A stretch of 64,000 nucleotides of DNA from the NCBI GenBank assembly GCA_025210805.1, contig JAOAQX010000027.1:46500-110499 (forward strand), read 5' to 3'. Below, in pieces: positions 22,885-31,804 of this stretch (positions within the stretch are counted from its first letter, which is position 1; each line of letters starts with the position of its first letter). Position numbers and translations under genes: made by a program. The stretch is from Flavobacteriales bacterium (GTDB lineage Bacteria > Bacteroidota > Bacteroidia > Flavobacteriales > CAJXXR01). The notes under the pieces are model-generated. The model was not told the DNA's origin, searched no databases, and saw only the letters and a list, made by a program, of their open reading frames with translations.

Positions 22885-24322
22885 TTTTGGTTTCTTTTAG
22901 TTCTCTAATTTTTATTTTGAATAAAGCAAATGTTAAAGTCATCAATGGAGAAATCCAATTGAAAAAACAATAAGGTAAATACAAAATTGTGGCTACTCCT
23001 AGAATATTTGCTTGTGCAGCCCCACAGGTATTCCAAGGTACTAATACGGAGGTTACCGTTCCGCTATCTTCAAGAGATCTACTCAAATTTTCTGGTGCTA
23101 AACCTTTATCTTGATAAGCTTTTGAAAACATTTTCCCAGGTACTATTATCGCTAAATATTGATCTGAAGCAGTGATATTAAAGAATACGCATGACGAAAC
23201 AGTAGAAAAGACTAAACCAAATCTTGACTTTACAACACTCAATATTTTCTCACTTATTTGCTTCAGAATTCCTGTTGCCTCTAGTGTTCCACTAAAAAAC
23301 ATGGCGGACAGTATGAGCCATACCGTATTGAGCATTCCTGCCATTCCTGAAGAGGATAATAACTCGGCAACTATTTTATTCTCAGAAGGGATTTTTACTC
23401 CATTTGCCATTGACTCAACAATCATTTCATACTGAGCTAAAAAGGCATTAGTAGAATGACTTGCCAAACGAGTCATGAGTTCAGGCTGAAAAAAAACTGC
23501 CGAGACGCCTCCTGCTAGTGAACCAAGGAACAAAGCTAATAAAGCATCTACTTTTTTTATGATAAGAGCAATCGTAAACAATGGAATGATAAATAGTCCG
23601 ATATGGATTTTAAAATTTTGAGTAATTGCCGTTTGAACAGCTTCTAGTCCCTCCACTTGTCCAGAATAGTCTTGAGTAAAACCATATACCAAAAATATAA
23701 TTAAACTGATTCCAATGGAAGGGAGTGTGGTATAGAGCATATACCTAATATGCGTAAATAGATCCGTACCTGCCATAGCTGGCGCTAAGTTTGTGGTATC
23801 TGAAAGTGGCGACATTTTATCTCCAAAATAAGCACCAGAAATTACGGCTCCTGCAATCCAACCTTCAGGAAAACCTAATACCTTACCAATAGCTAATAAG
23901 GCTATCCCTACAGTACCGATGGTTGACCAAGAGCTACCAGTTGATAAAGAGATTAAAGCACAGATTATACAAGAAGCAAAAAGAAAAAACTCTGGAGAAA
24001 GAAGATCCAAACCATAGTATATCATAGCAGGAACAATTCCACTAATCAACCAAGTACCTGCTAAAGCTCCAATAAATAGTAATATTAAAATGGCCTTCAT
24101 AGAAGTTGAAATGTTTTCTACAATTCCATTTTGAATTTCTTTCCAGCTAAAACCATATTTTACACCAATTCCAGCAACTATAAGTCCGCTTAAAAGAAGT
24201 GCAATTTGGTTGTAGCCATAAGATGAATTGTCTGCAAATAGAAATACATTTAAAGCTAGTAGAACAATTAGAACTAGGAATGGCAGAAGTGCTAAATGAA
24301 AGGGGATTTTTGTTTTCTCCAT
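22862..24322 (-). CDS. nhaC: NhaC-type Na+/H+ antiporter
   Basis: A 486-residue polytopic membrane protein with about 11-12 hydrophobic helices. Motifs include GSSWSTIGTVGIALLAIGKV, AGAVISGAYFGDKMSPLSDT (the conserved GAYFGDK-SPLSDTT region of NhaC) and SVLVPWNTCGA near the end. NhaC antiporters exchange external H+ for internal Na+, consistent with a marine or brackish habitat. It is the first gene of a four-gene overlapping operon. Confidence 0.93.
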   Translation of the reverse strand: MEKTKIPFHLALLPFLVLIVLLALNVFLFADNSSYGYNQIALLLSGLIVAGIGVKYGFSWKEIQNGIVENISTSMKAILILLFIGALAGTWLISGIVPAMIYYGLDLLSPEFFLFASCIICALISLSTGSSWSTIGTVGIALLAIGKVLGFPEGWIAGAVISGAYFGDKMSPLSDTTNLAPAMAGTDLFTHIRYMLYTTLPSIGISLIIFLVYGFTQDYSGQVEGLEAVQTAITQNFKIHIGLFIIPLFTIALIIKKVDALLALFLGSLAGGVSAVFFQPELMTRLASHSTNAFLAQYEMIVESMANGVKIPSENKIVAELLSSSGMAGMLNTVWLILSAMFFSGTLEATGILKQISEKILSVVKSRFGLVFSTVSSCVFFNITASDQYLAIIVPGKMFSKAYQDKGLAPENLSRSLEDSGTVTSVLVPWNTCGAAQANILGVATILYLPYCFFNWISPLMTLTFALFKIKIRELKETKNAKDNSL

Positions 24323-24381
24323 AAAATTAGTTTGGTAAGCAATTTAAAGAAAAGCAAAAGAAAATTCAAACAATTATGAAC

Positions 24382-24411
24382 AAAAAAAAGGCGATTGAAA
24401 AATCAACCGCC
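24382..24411 (-). terminator. Terminator after the small membrane protein gene
   Basis: Read leftward, a 9-bp stem (GGCGGTTGA / TCAATCGCC, one G-T pair) with loop TTTT and a run of eight T. It ends the transcript from 24677. Confidence 0.8.
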
Positions 24412-24437
24412 TAAGTGTGTGTAGTGTGTATGTGTGA

Positions 24438-24677
24438 TTAAGAATTATATCCTTTTTTCTTATTTGCTACATAAAACACTGTAGCAGCAATCACCATAAC
24501 ACCCATAATCATCAACCATTGGTTTTGATCAATACTCATTGTCGAAATAGACATTTGCGTTGAGTTACCAAGAGTTCCTTCTGGGTTGTTATTTGGATTT
24601 GTGTTTGGCATTGGTTGTGCCACTAGTCCAGCTAGACTAAACAAGCTGAATGTAAGGGTTAGTATGAACTTTTTCAT
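24438..24677 (-). CDS. Small secreted/membrane protein
   Basis: A 79-residue protein with a signal peptide (MKKFILTLTFSLFSLAGLVA-Q), a Pro/Asn-rich stretch (PMPNTNPNNNPEG) and a C-terminal transmembrane helix (WLMIMGVMVIAATVFYVA) ending NKKKGYNS. Unknown family. It follows the T9SS protein gene by 13 bases and is probably co-transcribed, which suggests a related cell-surface role. Confidence 0.65.
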   Translation of the reverse strand: MKKFILTLTFSLFSLAGLVAQPMPNTNPNNNPEGTLGNSTQMSISTMSIDQNQWLMIMGVMVIAATVFYVANKKKGYNS

Positions 24678-24690
24678 GACTTGTTTTAAT

Positions 24691-26811
24691 TTAGTTTTTT
24701 ACGATTTTCGAACTGTGTAAGCTATCGTTTACTTTTGTTCTTACAAAGTAAACACCTGGTTTTAGAGTAACTTGAGTTGAAAACATCTTGAATGTTCCTG
24801 GCTCAAATCTTTTAATTAATCTACCTGTTACATCAATGATACTCATTTCTTGAATTTCTGCATTTAAAGATTCAATATCAACAGTGATATTTTGACCATC
24901 GAAATACACTTCAGGTTCATAAGAAATACTCTCATCCTCTTTATGCTTAAACTTCAAGAAGAATCTATTTTGTTGTGCAGAACGTTCAAATGTTCTAAAG
25001 CGATACATTTCGTCATCTGAAATTTTAGCTTCAACATTTAAGGCTCTATCTACAACATACACATCGTATTTATCGTTATTTAAATCTTTACTCAAGTGGA
25101 ATACATATTCTGCATCTCCATCTCTAGAATCAAATCCCATTGGGATTAGTTTATTTACCATATTATGTCTAACAACTCTAAGCGCTGTTCCTTGTTGATC
25201 TTTATGGTTATCTTGTGTATAGATGTTTACTGATCTATCTGGTGTTACATCTTTCATTTCAAAATCTGTAACATTTGAGATCAAGTTATAACCTCTTGGG
25301 TTTACTTCATCGTCAATTGTGATCGCTAACTGACCCCAGTCACCTACATTCAATTTTTCGTTTTCATGAACTTGATAAGCATCTACATAAATCATTAACT
25401 TATCTTCCTGTGCTTCTTTTGTTAATACCTCGTCTGTAGCATCAACTCTCATGCTGTTTTGGAAAGTAACATTTGCATTTCCTTTTCTGTGCCAGATAAA
25501 GAAAGCTTGCCCTGGCGCTACTGTTGTTAATTCAGCAGCAGTCACATCAGTTGTGGTACTTGTGTGTAATAAATCTAATGAAGGCGATGGTGACGCTCCC
25601 GTAAATTGATCATTGATCCCTACTATATCTCCTGACTTGTTGATTACAACAAATCCAGGATTAAATGTAGTTGCAGATGACTTATCTATATCTGTATAGA
25701 TAGAAACTGTTCCTTCTGCAAATAAATAACTATCTCCATAGAATCCGTCATTGTCATCAATTGTGGTATTATTATCAATGAAAGAAAGAACATTTAATGC
25801 TTGACGATAAGGGTTACCAATCATGTGCCATGCACTGAAACGTCCATTAATGTCACTTGTTTGGTCTACATTTACAACAACATTTCCATCAAAGAAACCA
25901 TCTACTGAATAGACAGAATCAACCACTTTAGTTGCATTTGCATCATAAGATACAGCATTTGATCCGTATCTAATGGCGTATCCACGTCCATCAACATTCA
26001 ATAGTGAATCAAATGTTGGAGAACTTGCAATTAGTTCATTCGGTACAGCATCTCCGTCACCAAAATTCAAACCGTCTTCATAAATGTGGTGCTGATATGA
26101 ATCATCGGCTGCATTATAAGAAGTAATATCGTTTGTACCACCATAAGATTTAATACTATCTCCAGAATTGGCTGCTGGTACAGCCGTGTGAAGAGGCATC
26201 GTTCCTGATTGTCCAGCAGTATTTGTGGCTCCAGTTACAAAACCTGTCACATAAGATTCAGTTTTGTTATCCCAAAAGTGAATAGAGTATACATTTCTTG
26301 CATCAGTTGTATCCATCTTTACTCTCAGAGAGTTTCTTCTTGCATCTTTTGTACTATTTGTAAACAGATGTGTTCTTCCTGGAATGAATTGTTCTTCATA
26401 ACGATATTGTTGACCGTATGGAAAGTCATGTACTGTTCCATTATCATTATTCAATAATTCCGTACTTGTTCCAATGAATAATCCACCTCTTACTTTTGGA
26501 TGTAAAGCTGCATTAGCTCCTGGTGAAAGATCAAATTGCATATTGTCAGACAGCTTTAAAATAACACTATCCCATTCAGAATTTTGAGTAACTCCTGTAA
26601 CAGTCGTATTCAAATCACCTTGAACTGTATCTACCCAATAGATTGCATCTGTATGCCCCGTAACTTTAACACCCGCATTCACTTGAAAGTTTGTGTAAAA
26701 AGTATCTGCAGCAGTACTTAAATGAATCGCAATAGGTCCAACTCCAACTACTTGTGCTGAAGCGGAAACTCCCATCAATCCTAAAAAAGTTAGTAATAAA
26801 CTTTTTCTCAT
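24691..26811 (-). CDS. Large secreted protein with T9SS type A sorting domain
   Basis: A 706-residue protein: signal peptide (MRKSLLLTFLGLMGVSASAQ), then a long beta-rich region rich in Asp, Asn and Thr, and a C-terminal T9SS type A domain (ITVDIESLNAEIQEMSIIDV, FSTQVTLKPGVYFVRTKVND, ending KIVKN). It is exported to the cell surface or released. The segment FSAWHMIGNPYRQALNVLSF is common in Bacteroidota surface proteins of unknown function. A strong promoter with a palindrome in its spacer precedes it. Confidence 0.85.
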   Translation of the reverse strand: MRKSLLLTFLGLMGVSASAQVVGVGPIAIHLSTAADTFYTNFQVNAGVKVTGHTDAIYWVDTVQGDLNTTVTGVTQNSEWDSVILKLSDNMQFDLSPGANAALHPKVRGGLFIGTSTELLNNDNGTVHDFPYGQQYRYEEQFIPGRTHLFTNSTKDARRNSLRVKMDTTDARNVYSIHFWDNKTESYVTGFVTGATNTAGQSGTMPLHTAVPAANSGDSIKSYGGTNDITSYNAADDSYQHHIYEDGLNFGDGDAVPNELIASSPTFDSLLNVDGRGYAIRYGSNAVSYDANATKVVDSVYSVDGFFDGNVVVNVDQTSDINGRFSAWHMIGNPYRQALNVLSFIDNNTTIDDNDGFYGDSYLFAEGTVSIYTDIDKSSATTFNPGFVVINKSGDIVGINDQFTGASPSPSLDLLHTSTTTDVTAAELTTVAPGQAFFIWHRKGNANVTFQNSMRVDATDEVLTKEAQEDKLMIYVDAYQVHENEKLNVGDWGQLAITIDDEVNPRGYNLISNVTDFEMKDVTPDRSVNIYTQDNHKDQQGTALRVVRHNMVNKLIPMGFDSRDGDAEYVFHLSKDLNNDKYDVYVVDRALNVEAKISDDEMYRFRTFERSAQQNRFFLKFKHKEDESISYEPEVYFDGQNITVDIESLNAEIQEMSIIDVTGRLIKRFEPGTFKMFSTQVTLKPGVYFVRTKVNDSLHSSKIVKN

Positions 26812-26873
26812 TTCTTTAATTTTTACTTAATCTTTTAAAATGTCTAATCGCTAAATCAGACTACACTACTCGG

Positions 26874-26903
26874 CAAATGTAGTAATAAAATTTTATTACA
26901 CAA
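26874..26903 (-). promoter_or_regulatory. Promoter with a perfect palindrome in the spacer
   Basis: Read leftward: TTG (26901-26903), 19 bases, TACATTTG (26874-26881), an exact Bacteroidota promoter. The spacer is a perfect 18-bp palindrome GTAATAAAATTTTATTAC (26882-26899), the likely operator of an unknown regulator controlling the gene at 26811. Confidence 0.75.
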
Positions 26904-26938
26904 GTGATTTACTAAAAAAAAACATCAAATACTAATCG

Positions 26939-29791
26939 TTAATAAATAACAAATCTTACACTTTCGTTTAAATCTTCACTTTGAACTCTCATAAAATACA
27001 CTCCATCCTTAAAACTACTCAAATCAACAGAATTTGAAGAATTTAAAAATATTTTCAAATTTTTCACTAGATGTCCCGCTTCTGAATAAAATGACAATGC
27101 TACTTCTTGGTCAATAGAATTCTTATCGAGCAATTCAAATTTCAATATTCGACCCTTTACTGGGTTTTCTGTAATTTTAATTTTAGGACTATTGGTATTA
27201 ATTTTATCGACAATTACCTCTTCATTTGAAAGTAAATCTGAGACACTATTTACGTTTGCGTAGTAGATTCCATTTCCATGGGTCGCTATTAATAGAAGTC
27301 CATCTTCTTTTCGGTAAACGATTCTTTCAATAATTGTGTTTCCAATAATCTCTGGACTTACTCTATACCATTTAGTACTGTCTCCATTTAAATGAGCTGT
27401 TCCAAATAAACCAACACTTGATCCTGCTAGATACATTTTTTCCCCATTTGAAAAAGTCAAAATCTCAGCACTTCTCATTGATGGTCCATTTCCTGATCCA
27501 TCAATGTTTTCCTCTAAGTTTCCTCCTATTTTCGCTACAGTTGTTCCTCCATCACTGGTGTAAAACAAGCTTCTTGATGTATAGTTAGAATTCACAAAAA
27601 TCAACTCATTTCCATTATCGGGGTTTGAAGCAATATCAATTGTAAAACCGCTATAATAAGCCGTTTTATTATTTATATCTTTATAAGGAAGCTCCGTAAT
27701 TATAGGATTATTAGAATTTGGATTCTCCACTTTAAAAACGGCTCTTTCATCTGTTCCGATATAGACAACATTTCCTGGGTTTGCCTTAGTAACATGTATA
27801 GATACCATCTTTTTATTACTGGCGATATCGAAACCTGTTACTTTATTCCATCCCGAAGTTAATGGGGTTTTTTCTCCTGTTTCTTGTATACTTGATATAT
27901 TATTATATACGTATAAGTCATGTTTGTGTGGATAATACATGGTATTTTCAGAAACTGGATCTACTGCAAATGGATGAATAAATAATCCATCATCTGGATC
28001 CAAACCTGCAGGTTCCATTCTTCTAAATGACACTTGATTTCCTTGTGCATCAAGCGTGAACTTCGCTACTTTACCCCTTTGGATTGATAGGTAAATATCA
28101 TCTTCATCTTCGGTTACATAAGACCACCCTCCATCTCCATTATATGCCATATTCCACTTGTCTGTAATATTTGCAGAACGTGTTACAAAGTTTCCGTTAT
28201 CTTGAAAACCAGCTACAATGGTGTTTGTTACTTGCTTCTGATTTACACTCACAGCATAAAGCTGGGTAGTAAAATATCCATTATTCAAATCATCCCACAC
28301 TACATTTGATGCAAATTCATCTGTAGTAGTAAAGATTCCTCCATCGTTTGCAGAATAAAACTTATGACTTGTTGGTGAAAATGCAATTAAGTGTTGATCT
28401 GGGTGATGATTTTCATAAATATCCCAGTTTGTATCTATACTTGTGGGCTTATACCCTCCTATCATTGTGGTATTTTGATCTGAAGTGAATCCATCTGTTG
28501 AACGATATAAATTTGTTCCTCCAATAAACACAACATTAGCACTATCAGGATGTACAGCTATAGCCATATCATAGGCATTTTGAGTATATAATGTTGCAAA
28601 GCTCGTTCCTTCATCTGGTAAATTATCCGATAAGTCTGTCCATGTTCCACTTACAGAATTCGTATCATTTTCGTCATATTCATATAGCCATAGACTATTC
28701 CAATCTTCTCCATCAAAAAATGTATTGGTATGTTTTCCAAAATTTGGAGTTTGAGCAAAGAAATACACTTGGTTTTCATTTTGTGGATTATAATCCATTA
28801 CAATTCTTTCATAAACTCCAGGAAAACTATCTGGCAAAATATTTTCCCAAGTATTTCCATGATCATTTGATCTCCAAATTCCTCTTTTATTAGAAGGTGC
28901 ATCTGAATTAAGCACTCCATAAGTAACTCCAGAAGGTGTTACCAAAATATTGGTGGTATATGCAGAGCTATTTCCACCAGAAGCTAAAGTCGTAGCACTC
29001 CATGTATTTCCTCCATCTTCACTTCTAAATATAGAGCTATGACATGCTCCATAAAGAATGGTTAAACTATCTACGCTTTGGTCCAATGCGATATTCCACA
29101 TAACATCCCAACTAAGGTCGAAAGTATTTGGAGTATTAGAATTTGTAGAAGTTATCGCGTTCCATGTTTCTCCATTGTCATCTGAATGGTACATTCCATT
29201 ACCAAAATAATAAGCACTAGGTGCAGATGCTGAATTTCCATAGCCTTCTCCAGTACCAAAGTACCAATTATTCGTTTTCCCAGGCCTTTTGTCTTGAACA
29301 ATACACGTAACACCATGAAATTGATCTCCCATGGTTTTTTTAACCCAAGTTTGACCTCCATCCGTAGATTTAAAAATTCCTCCTGAAACTCCACCAGCAA
29401 TGATTGTATTCTCATCATTTACATCAAACGCTAAAGCTCGTGTTCTTCCTCCAATCTTAAAATAACCTCTTGGTTCAAAATCAATCACAGAATTTGAGAT
29501 GGGCATATTATTTACAAATGCCAATTCCTTTGCTCGAATCCCTTGAGGTATTTTTCCTGTTTTTGGATCTGCGAGCTTACTAATATACTCAGCTCTTAGA
29601 ACAGAATGTTTCATACTTGGGGCTGCAAGTCCGTCGAGTACAATTCTACCTTTCTTTTTCTTTTTCTTCTTGTTTATTCTTGCTACTACTTCTTCAGAAA
29701 GCTGAGAATCTTTTGCATTATCTGACTTCAATAACTGATAGGACAAAGCGATAATTGACAATGCAATCACTGGAAAAATAACTTTTTTCAT
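26939..29791 (-). CDS. VPS10/sortilin-like BNR-repeat protein with T9SS sorting domain
   Basis: A 950-residue protein with an N-terminal signal sequence, a run of seven lysines (residues 41-47), and a beta-propeller of BNR/Asp-box repeats: FKSTDGGQTW, YHSDDNGETW, FRSEDGGNTW, WRSNDHGNTW and LYRSTDGFTS. The Asp-box pattern S-x-D-x-G-x-T-W is known from sialidases and VPS10 domains. No catalytic sialidase residues are evident. The C-terminus (SSFKDGVYFMRVQSEDLNES ... RFVIY) is a T9SS type A domain. It is probably a surface or secreted adhesive or enzyme-like propeller of unknown substrate. Confidence 0.88.
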   Translation of the reverse strand: MKKVIFPVIALSIIALSYQLLKSDNAKDSQLSEEVVARINKKKKKKKGRIVLDGLAAPSMKHSVLRAEYISKLADPKTGKIPQGIRAKELAFVNNMPISNSVIDFEPRGYFKIGGRTRALAFDVNDENTIIAGGVSGGIFKSTDGGQTWVKKTMGDQFHGVTCIVQDKRPGKTNNWYFGTGEGYGNSASAPSAYYFGNGMYHSDDNGETWNAITSTNSNTPNTFDLSWDVMWNIALDQSVDSLTILYGACHSSIFRSEDGGNTWSATTLASGGNSSAYTTNILVTPSGVTYGVLNSDAPSNKRGIWRSNDHGNTWENILPDSFPGVYERIVMDYNPQNENQVYFFAQTPNFGKHTNTFFDGEDWNSLWLYEYDENDTNSVSGTWTDLSDNLPDEGTSFATLYTQNAYDMAIAVHPDSANVVFIGGTNLYRSTDGFTSDQNTTMIGGYKPTSIDTNWDIYENHHPDQHLIAFSPTSHKFYSANDGGIFTTTDEFASNVVWDDLNNGYFTTQLYAVSVNQKQVTNTIVAGFQDNGNFVTRSANITDKWNMAYNGDGGWSYVTEDEDDIYLSIQRGKVAKFTLDAQGNQVSFRRMEPAGLDPDDGLFIHPFAVDPVSENTMYYPHKHDLYVYNNISSIQETGEKTPLTSGWNKVTGFDIASNKKMVSIHVTKANPGNVVYIGTDERAVFKVENPNSNNPIITELPYKDINNKTAYYSGFTIDIASNPDNGNELIFVNSNYTSRSLFYTSDGGTTVAKIGGNLEENIDGSGNGPSMRSAEILTFSNGEKMYLAGSSVGLFGTAHLNGDSTKWYRVSPEIIGNTIIERIVYRKEDGLLLIATHGNGIYYANVNSVSDLLSNEEVIVDKINTNSPKIKITENPVKGRILKFELLDKNSIDQEVALSFYSEAGHLVKNLKIFLNSSNSVDLSSFKDGVYFMRVQSEDLNESVRFVIY

Positions 29792-29845
29792 AAGTAAATT
29801 TAGGTTTAAGAGAAATAAAAAAAACTGAGGAGAAAGTATCAGGTA

Positions 29846-30427
29846 TTATTCTTGACGACTAAAAGGAATATCTTTAAATTCACCTTCATAAATGAATTGT
29901 GTAGAGATCACTCCACTTACAACACGCACACCTCTTACTTTTAAAATTCCAGATAGCGTTTCCTGTTCGTTATCAAATTCATCAATGAATACAAAGGAAT
30001 TTAAAGCATCTAATGAATCTAACTCTGGTGTAAACCGTGTATTTTTATAGAGCTGATTATCTCCTGTATAATAAAGTGAATCAATAAAAAACTGAGCATC
30101 AAAAACATTTTTTGTTGGATGCAAAGTCATTCTATGTTCTCCCGTTTCTGTAGATGTTAAGGCAAAAATAAAATTGGTTTTAAAATAGCTCGTTTTATCC
30201 AAATCTGTATTTTCTCCTTCTGATAATTTGGGGGAATAAGCGGTAATTATCACCTGGTCATTCTTTGTTACAAATGCATCGTAACTAGCAATATCTAATT
30301 TATTCTTACCTTCTGACATTCTAAAACTATGATTGGGCTGTGGCTCTTCTATATCAGAGTTTGTATCACAACTATAGAAACTGGTAATTACACTAAAAAC
30401 AAAAAAATAAGACAGAATTTTATACAT
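29846..30427 (-). CDS. Predicted lipoprotein, unknown function
   Basis: A 193-residue protein with signal peptide and lipobox (YFFVFSVITSFYSCD, Cys at about 20). The mature part is beta-rich with acidic stretches (NKLDIASYDAFVTKNDQVII, DNQLYKNTRFTPELDSLDA). The repeated pattern of short strands and a final KDIPF resembles small DUF-type lipoproteins of Bacteroidota, but no family is certain. It lies between a TPR lipoprotein gene upstream and the propeller gene downstream on the same strand. Confidence 0.7.
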   Translation of the reverse strand: MYKILSYFFVFSVITSFYSCDTNSDIEEPQPNHSFRMSEGKNKLDIASYDAFVTKNDQVIITAYSPKLSEGENTDLDKTSYFKTNFIFALTSTETGEHRMTLHPTKNVFDAQFFIDSLYYTGDNQLYKNTRFTPELDSLDALNSFVFIDEFDNEQETLSGILKVRGVRVVSGVISTQFIYEGEFKDIPFSRQE

Positions 30428-30466
30428 AATCTAAATTTGTTTGGATAAAAGGCTAAGATACGAATT

Positions 30467-31474
30467 TTATTCGTTTAATCTCTCTAAACCAATGTGAGCT
30501 GGATTATGCTTTGCATTTAACAAAATACATTTTTTGTAGTCGTTCTTTGCTTGTGCTTTATTTCCTAAAATTTCAAAAACATATCCACGAGCAAAATATG
30601 CATCTAAATAATTATTATCTAGTTCAATGGCTTTGTTAAAATTATCAATAGCTATTTCGTTGTTTCCCACCATAAAATACACATATCCAAGATTGTAATA
30701 CACGCCTTTTTGATTCTGATTTATTTGAAGAGTTTTCTCATATAGACTAATTGCTTTTTGCCAATCTTGTCTTTGATGATGGAAATAGGCTTCATCAAAA
30801 TATGCTTTGGATTGATTTGGGCGTTTTTTTTGTATCAAACGATAATAGTCTATTGCTAGCAAATTGTTCTTATGCGCATAAAGAGTTGCTAAAGCATCAA
30901 GTATTTGAATATTTTCAGGATTATGTTCCAAGGCTTGTTGATAGTTTTGAAGTGCCTTAGTTGTGTCTCCCATTTCTGCATAAGAGATTCCTTTATAAAA
31001 ATATGCCAGATCTTTTGTGGCATCTTCTCGTAAAACATCATTAGCAAAGGTTACTGCTTGTTTATAATCTTGAACAAAAAGATAGAGTTCTGCTAATTTC
31101 AACTTACAACTTGAATGATCTCCTTCAAGTTCTGCACATTTTTCCCAAATTTCTTTTGCTTCTCTTGTCTTATTTACCAGCATGAGCATATTTCCATACT
31201 CTAAATGATATGAAATATTTGTTGAGTCTATTGACAGTGCTTTTTTGATATCTTCAATAGCTGGTACATAATTATTTTTAGTTAAGTACGCCTTAGCTCT
31301 ACTAAAATAATGAAAAGACTCATTGGGTTGTTGCTTGATCAAAGTATTCAAAGAGTCTATTGGTGATTTCTCAGTCAAAACACTTTGTTTTTTATGGCTA
31401 TCACCTGAGTTTTCTTTGTTGTTTTGGCAGGACAACATACTTACAACAACTAATGCAGAAAGGAGTATTTTCAT
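30467..31474 (-). CDS. TPR-repeat lipoprotein
   Basis: A 335-residue protein. The ATG at 31474 gives a clean lipoprotein signal (MKILLSALVVVSMLSCQNNK, Cys16); the frame is open further to 31501 but that start would add nine residues before the signal. Eight tetratricopeptide repeats follow from about residue 45 (FHYFSRAKAYLTKNNYVPAI, YFYKGISYAEMGDTTKALQN, VYYNLGYVYFMVGNNEIAID). It is probably a periplasmic or outer-membrane-anchored scaffold for protein contacts. Confidence 0.85.
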   Translation of the reverse strand: MKILLSALVVVSMLSCQNNKENSGDSHKKQSVLTEKSPIDSLNTLIKQQPNESFHYFSRAKAYLTKNNYVPAIEDIKKALSIDSTNISYHLEYGNMLMLVNKTREAKEIWEKCAELEGDHSSCKLKLAELYLFVQDYKQAVTFANDVLREDATKDLAYFYKGISYAEMGDTTKALQNYQQALEHNPENIQILDALATLYAHKNNLLAIDYYRLIQKKRPNQSKAYFDEAYFHHQRQDWQKAISLYEKTLQINQNQKGVYYNLGYVYFMVGNNEIAIDNFNKAIELDNNYLDAYFARGYVFEILGNKAQAKNDYKKCILLNAKHNPAHIGLERLNE

Positions 31475-31804
31475 ATTTTTAGGACTATTTAGAAACAACA
31501 AAATTATTGAAAATGTTTCGGAAAATTAAAACTAAGCTACTCGATTATAAGCGAGGATTATGGTTTAAAAGAACAGTAGTTATCGATCTTATTTAAAAAG
31601 GTATTTGTACATTCATACAGAACATTTTTTCATATCCTTGATTCATATTGCGACTAAAATTATTTTAAATTTCACAGTTTAATTGGCTCTATTTCGCTTA
31701 TCCTCAAAAATGAGGAATACTCATTTAGAATATGATGATTATTTTTGCTAGTGACTCAAAGAATATAAACTATTTTCTTGGCGAAAATAGAAGGACTTAT
31801 TTAT
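31475..31804. other. 330-base divergent intergenic region
   Basis: It separates the TPR lipoprotein gene (leftward) from the histidine kinase gene (rightward). No convincing coding frame is seen. It holds -7-like elements TAATTTTG reading leftward just before 31474 and TATTTTTG at 31740-31747 reading rightward, and a short hairpin TCCTCA-AAAA-TGAGGA at 31701-31716. Nothing else is recognised. Confidence 0.5.

Noticed and set aside
29152..29418. Second minus-strand frame within the propeller gene
   Set aside because: Frame-shifted shadow of the Asp-box repeats; it shows no domain of its own.
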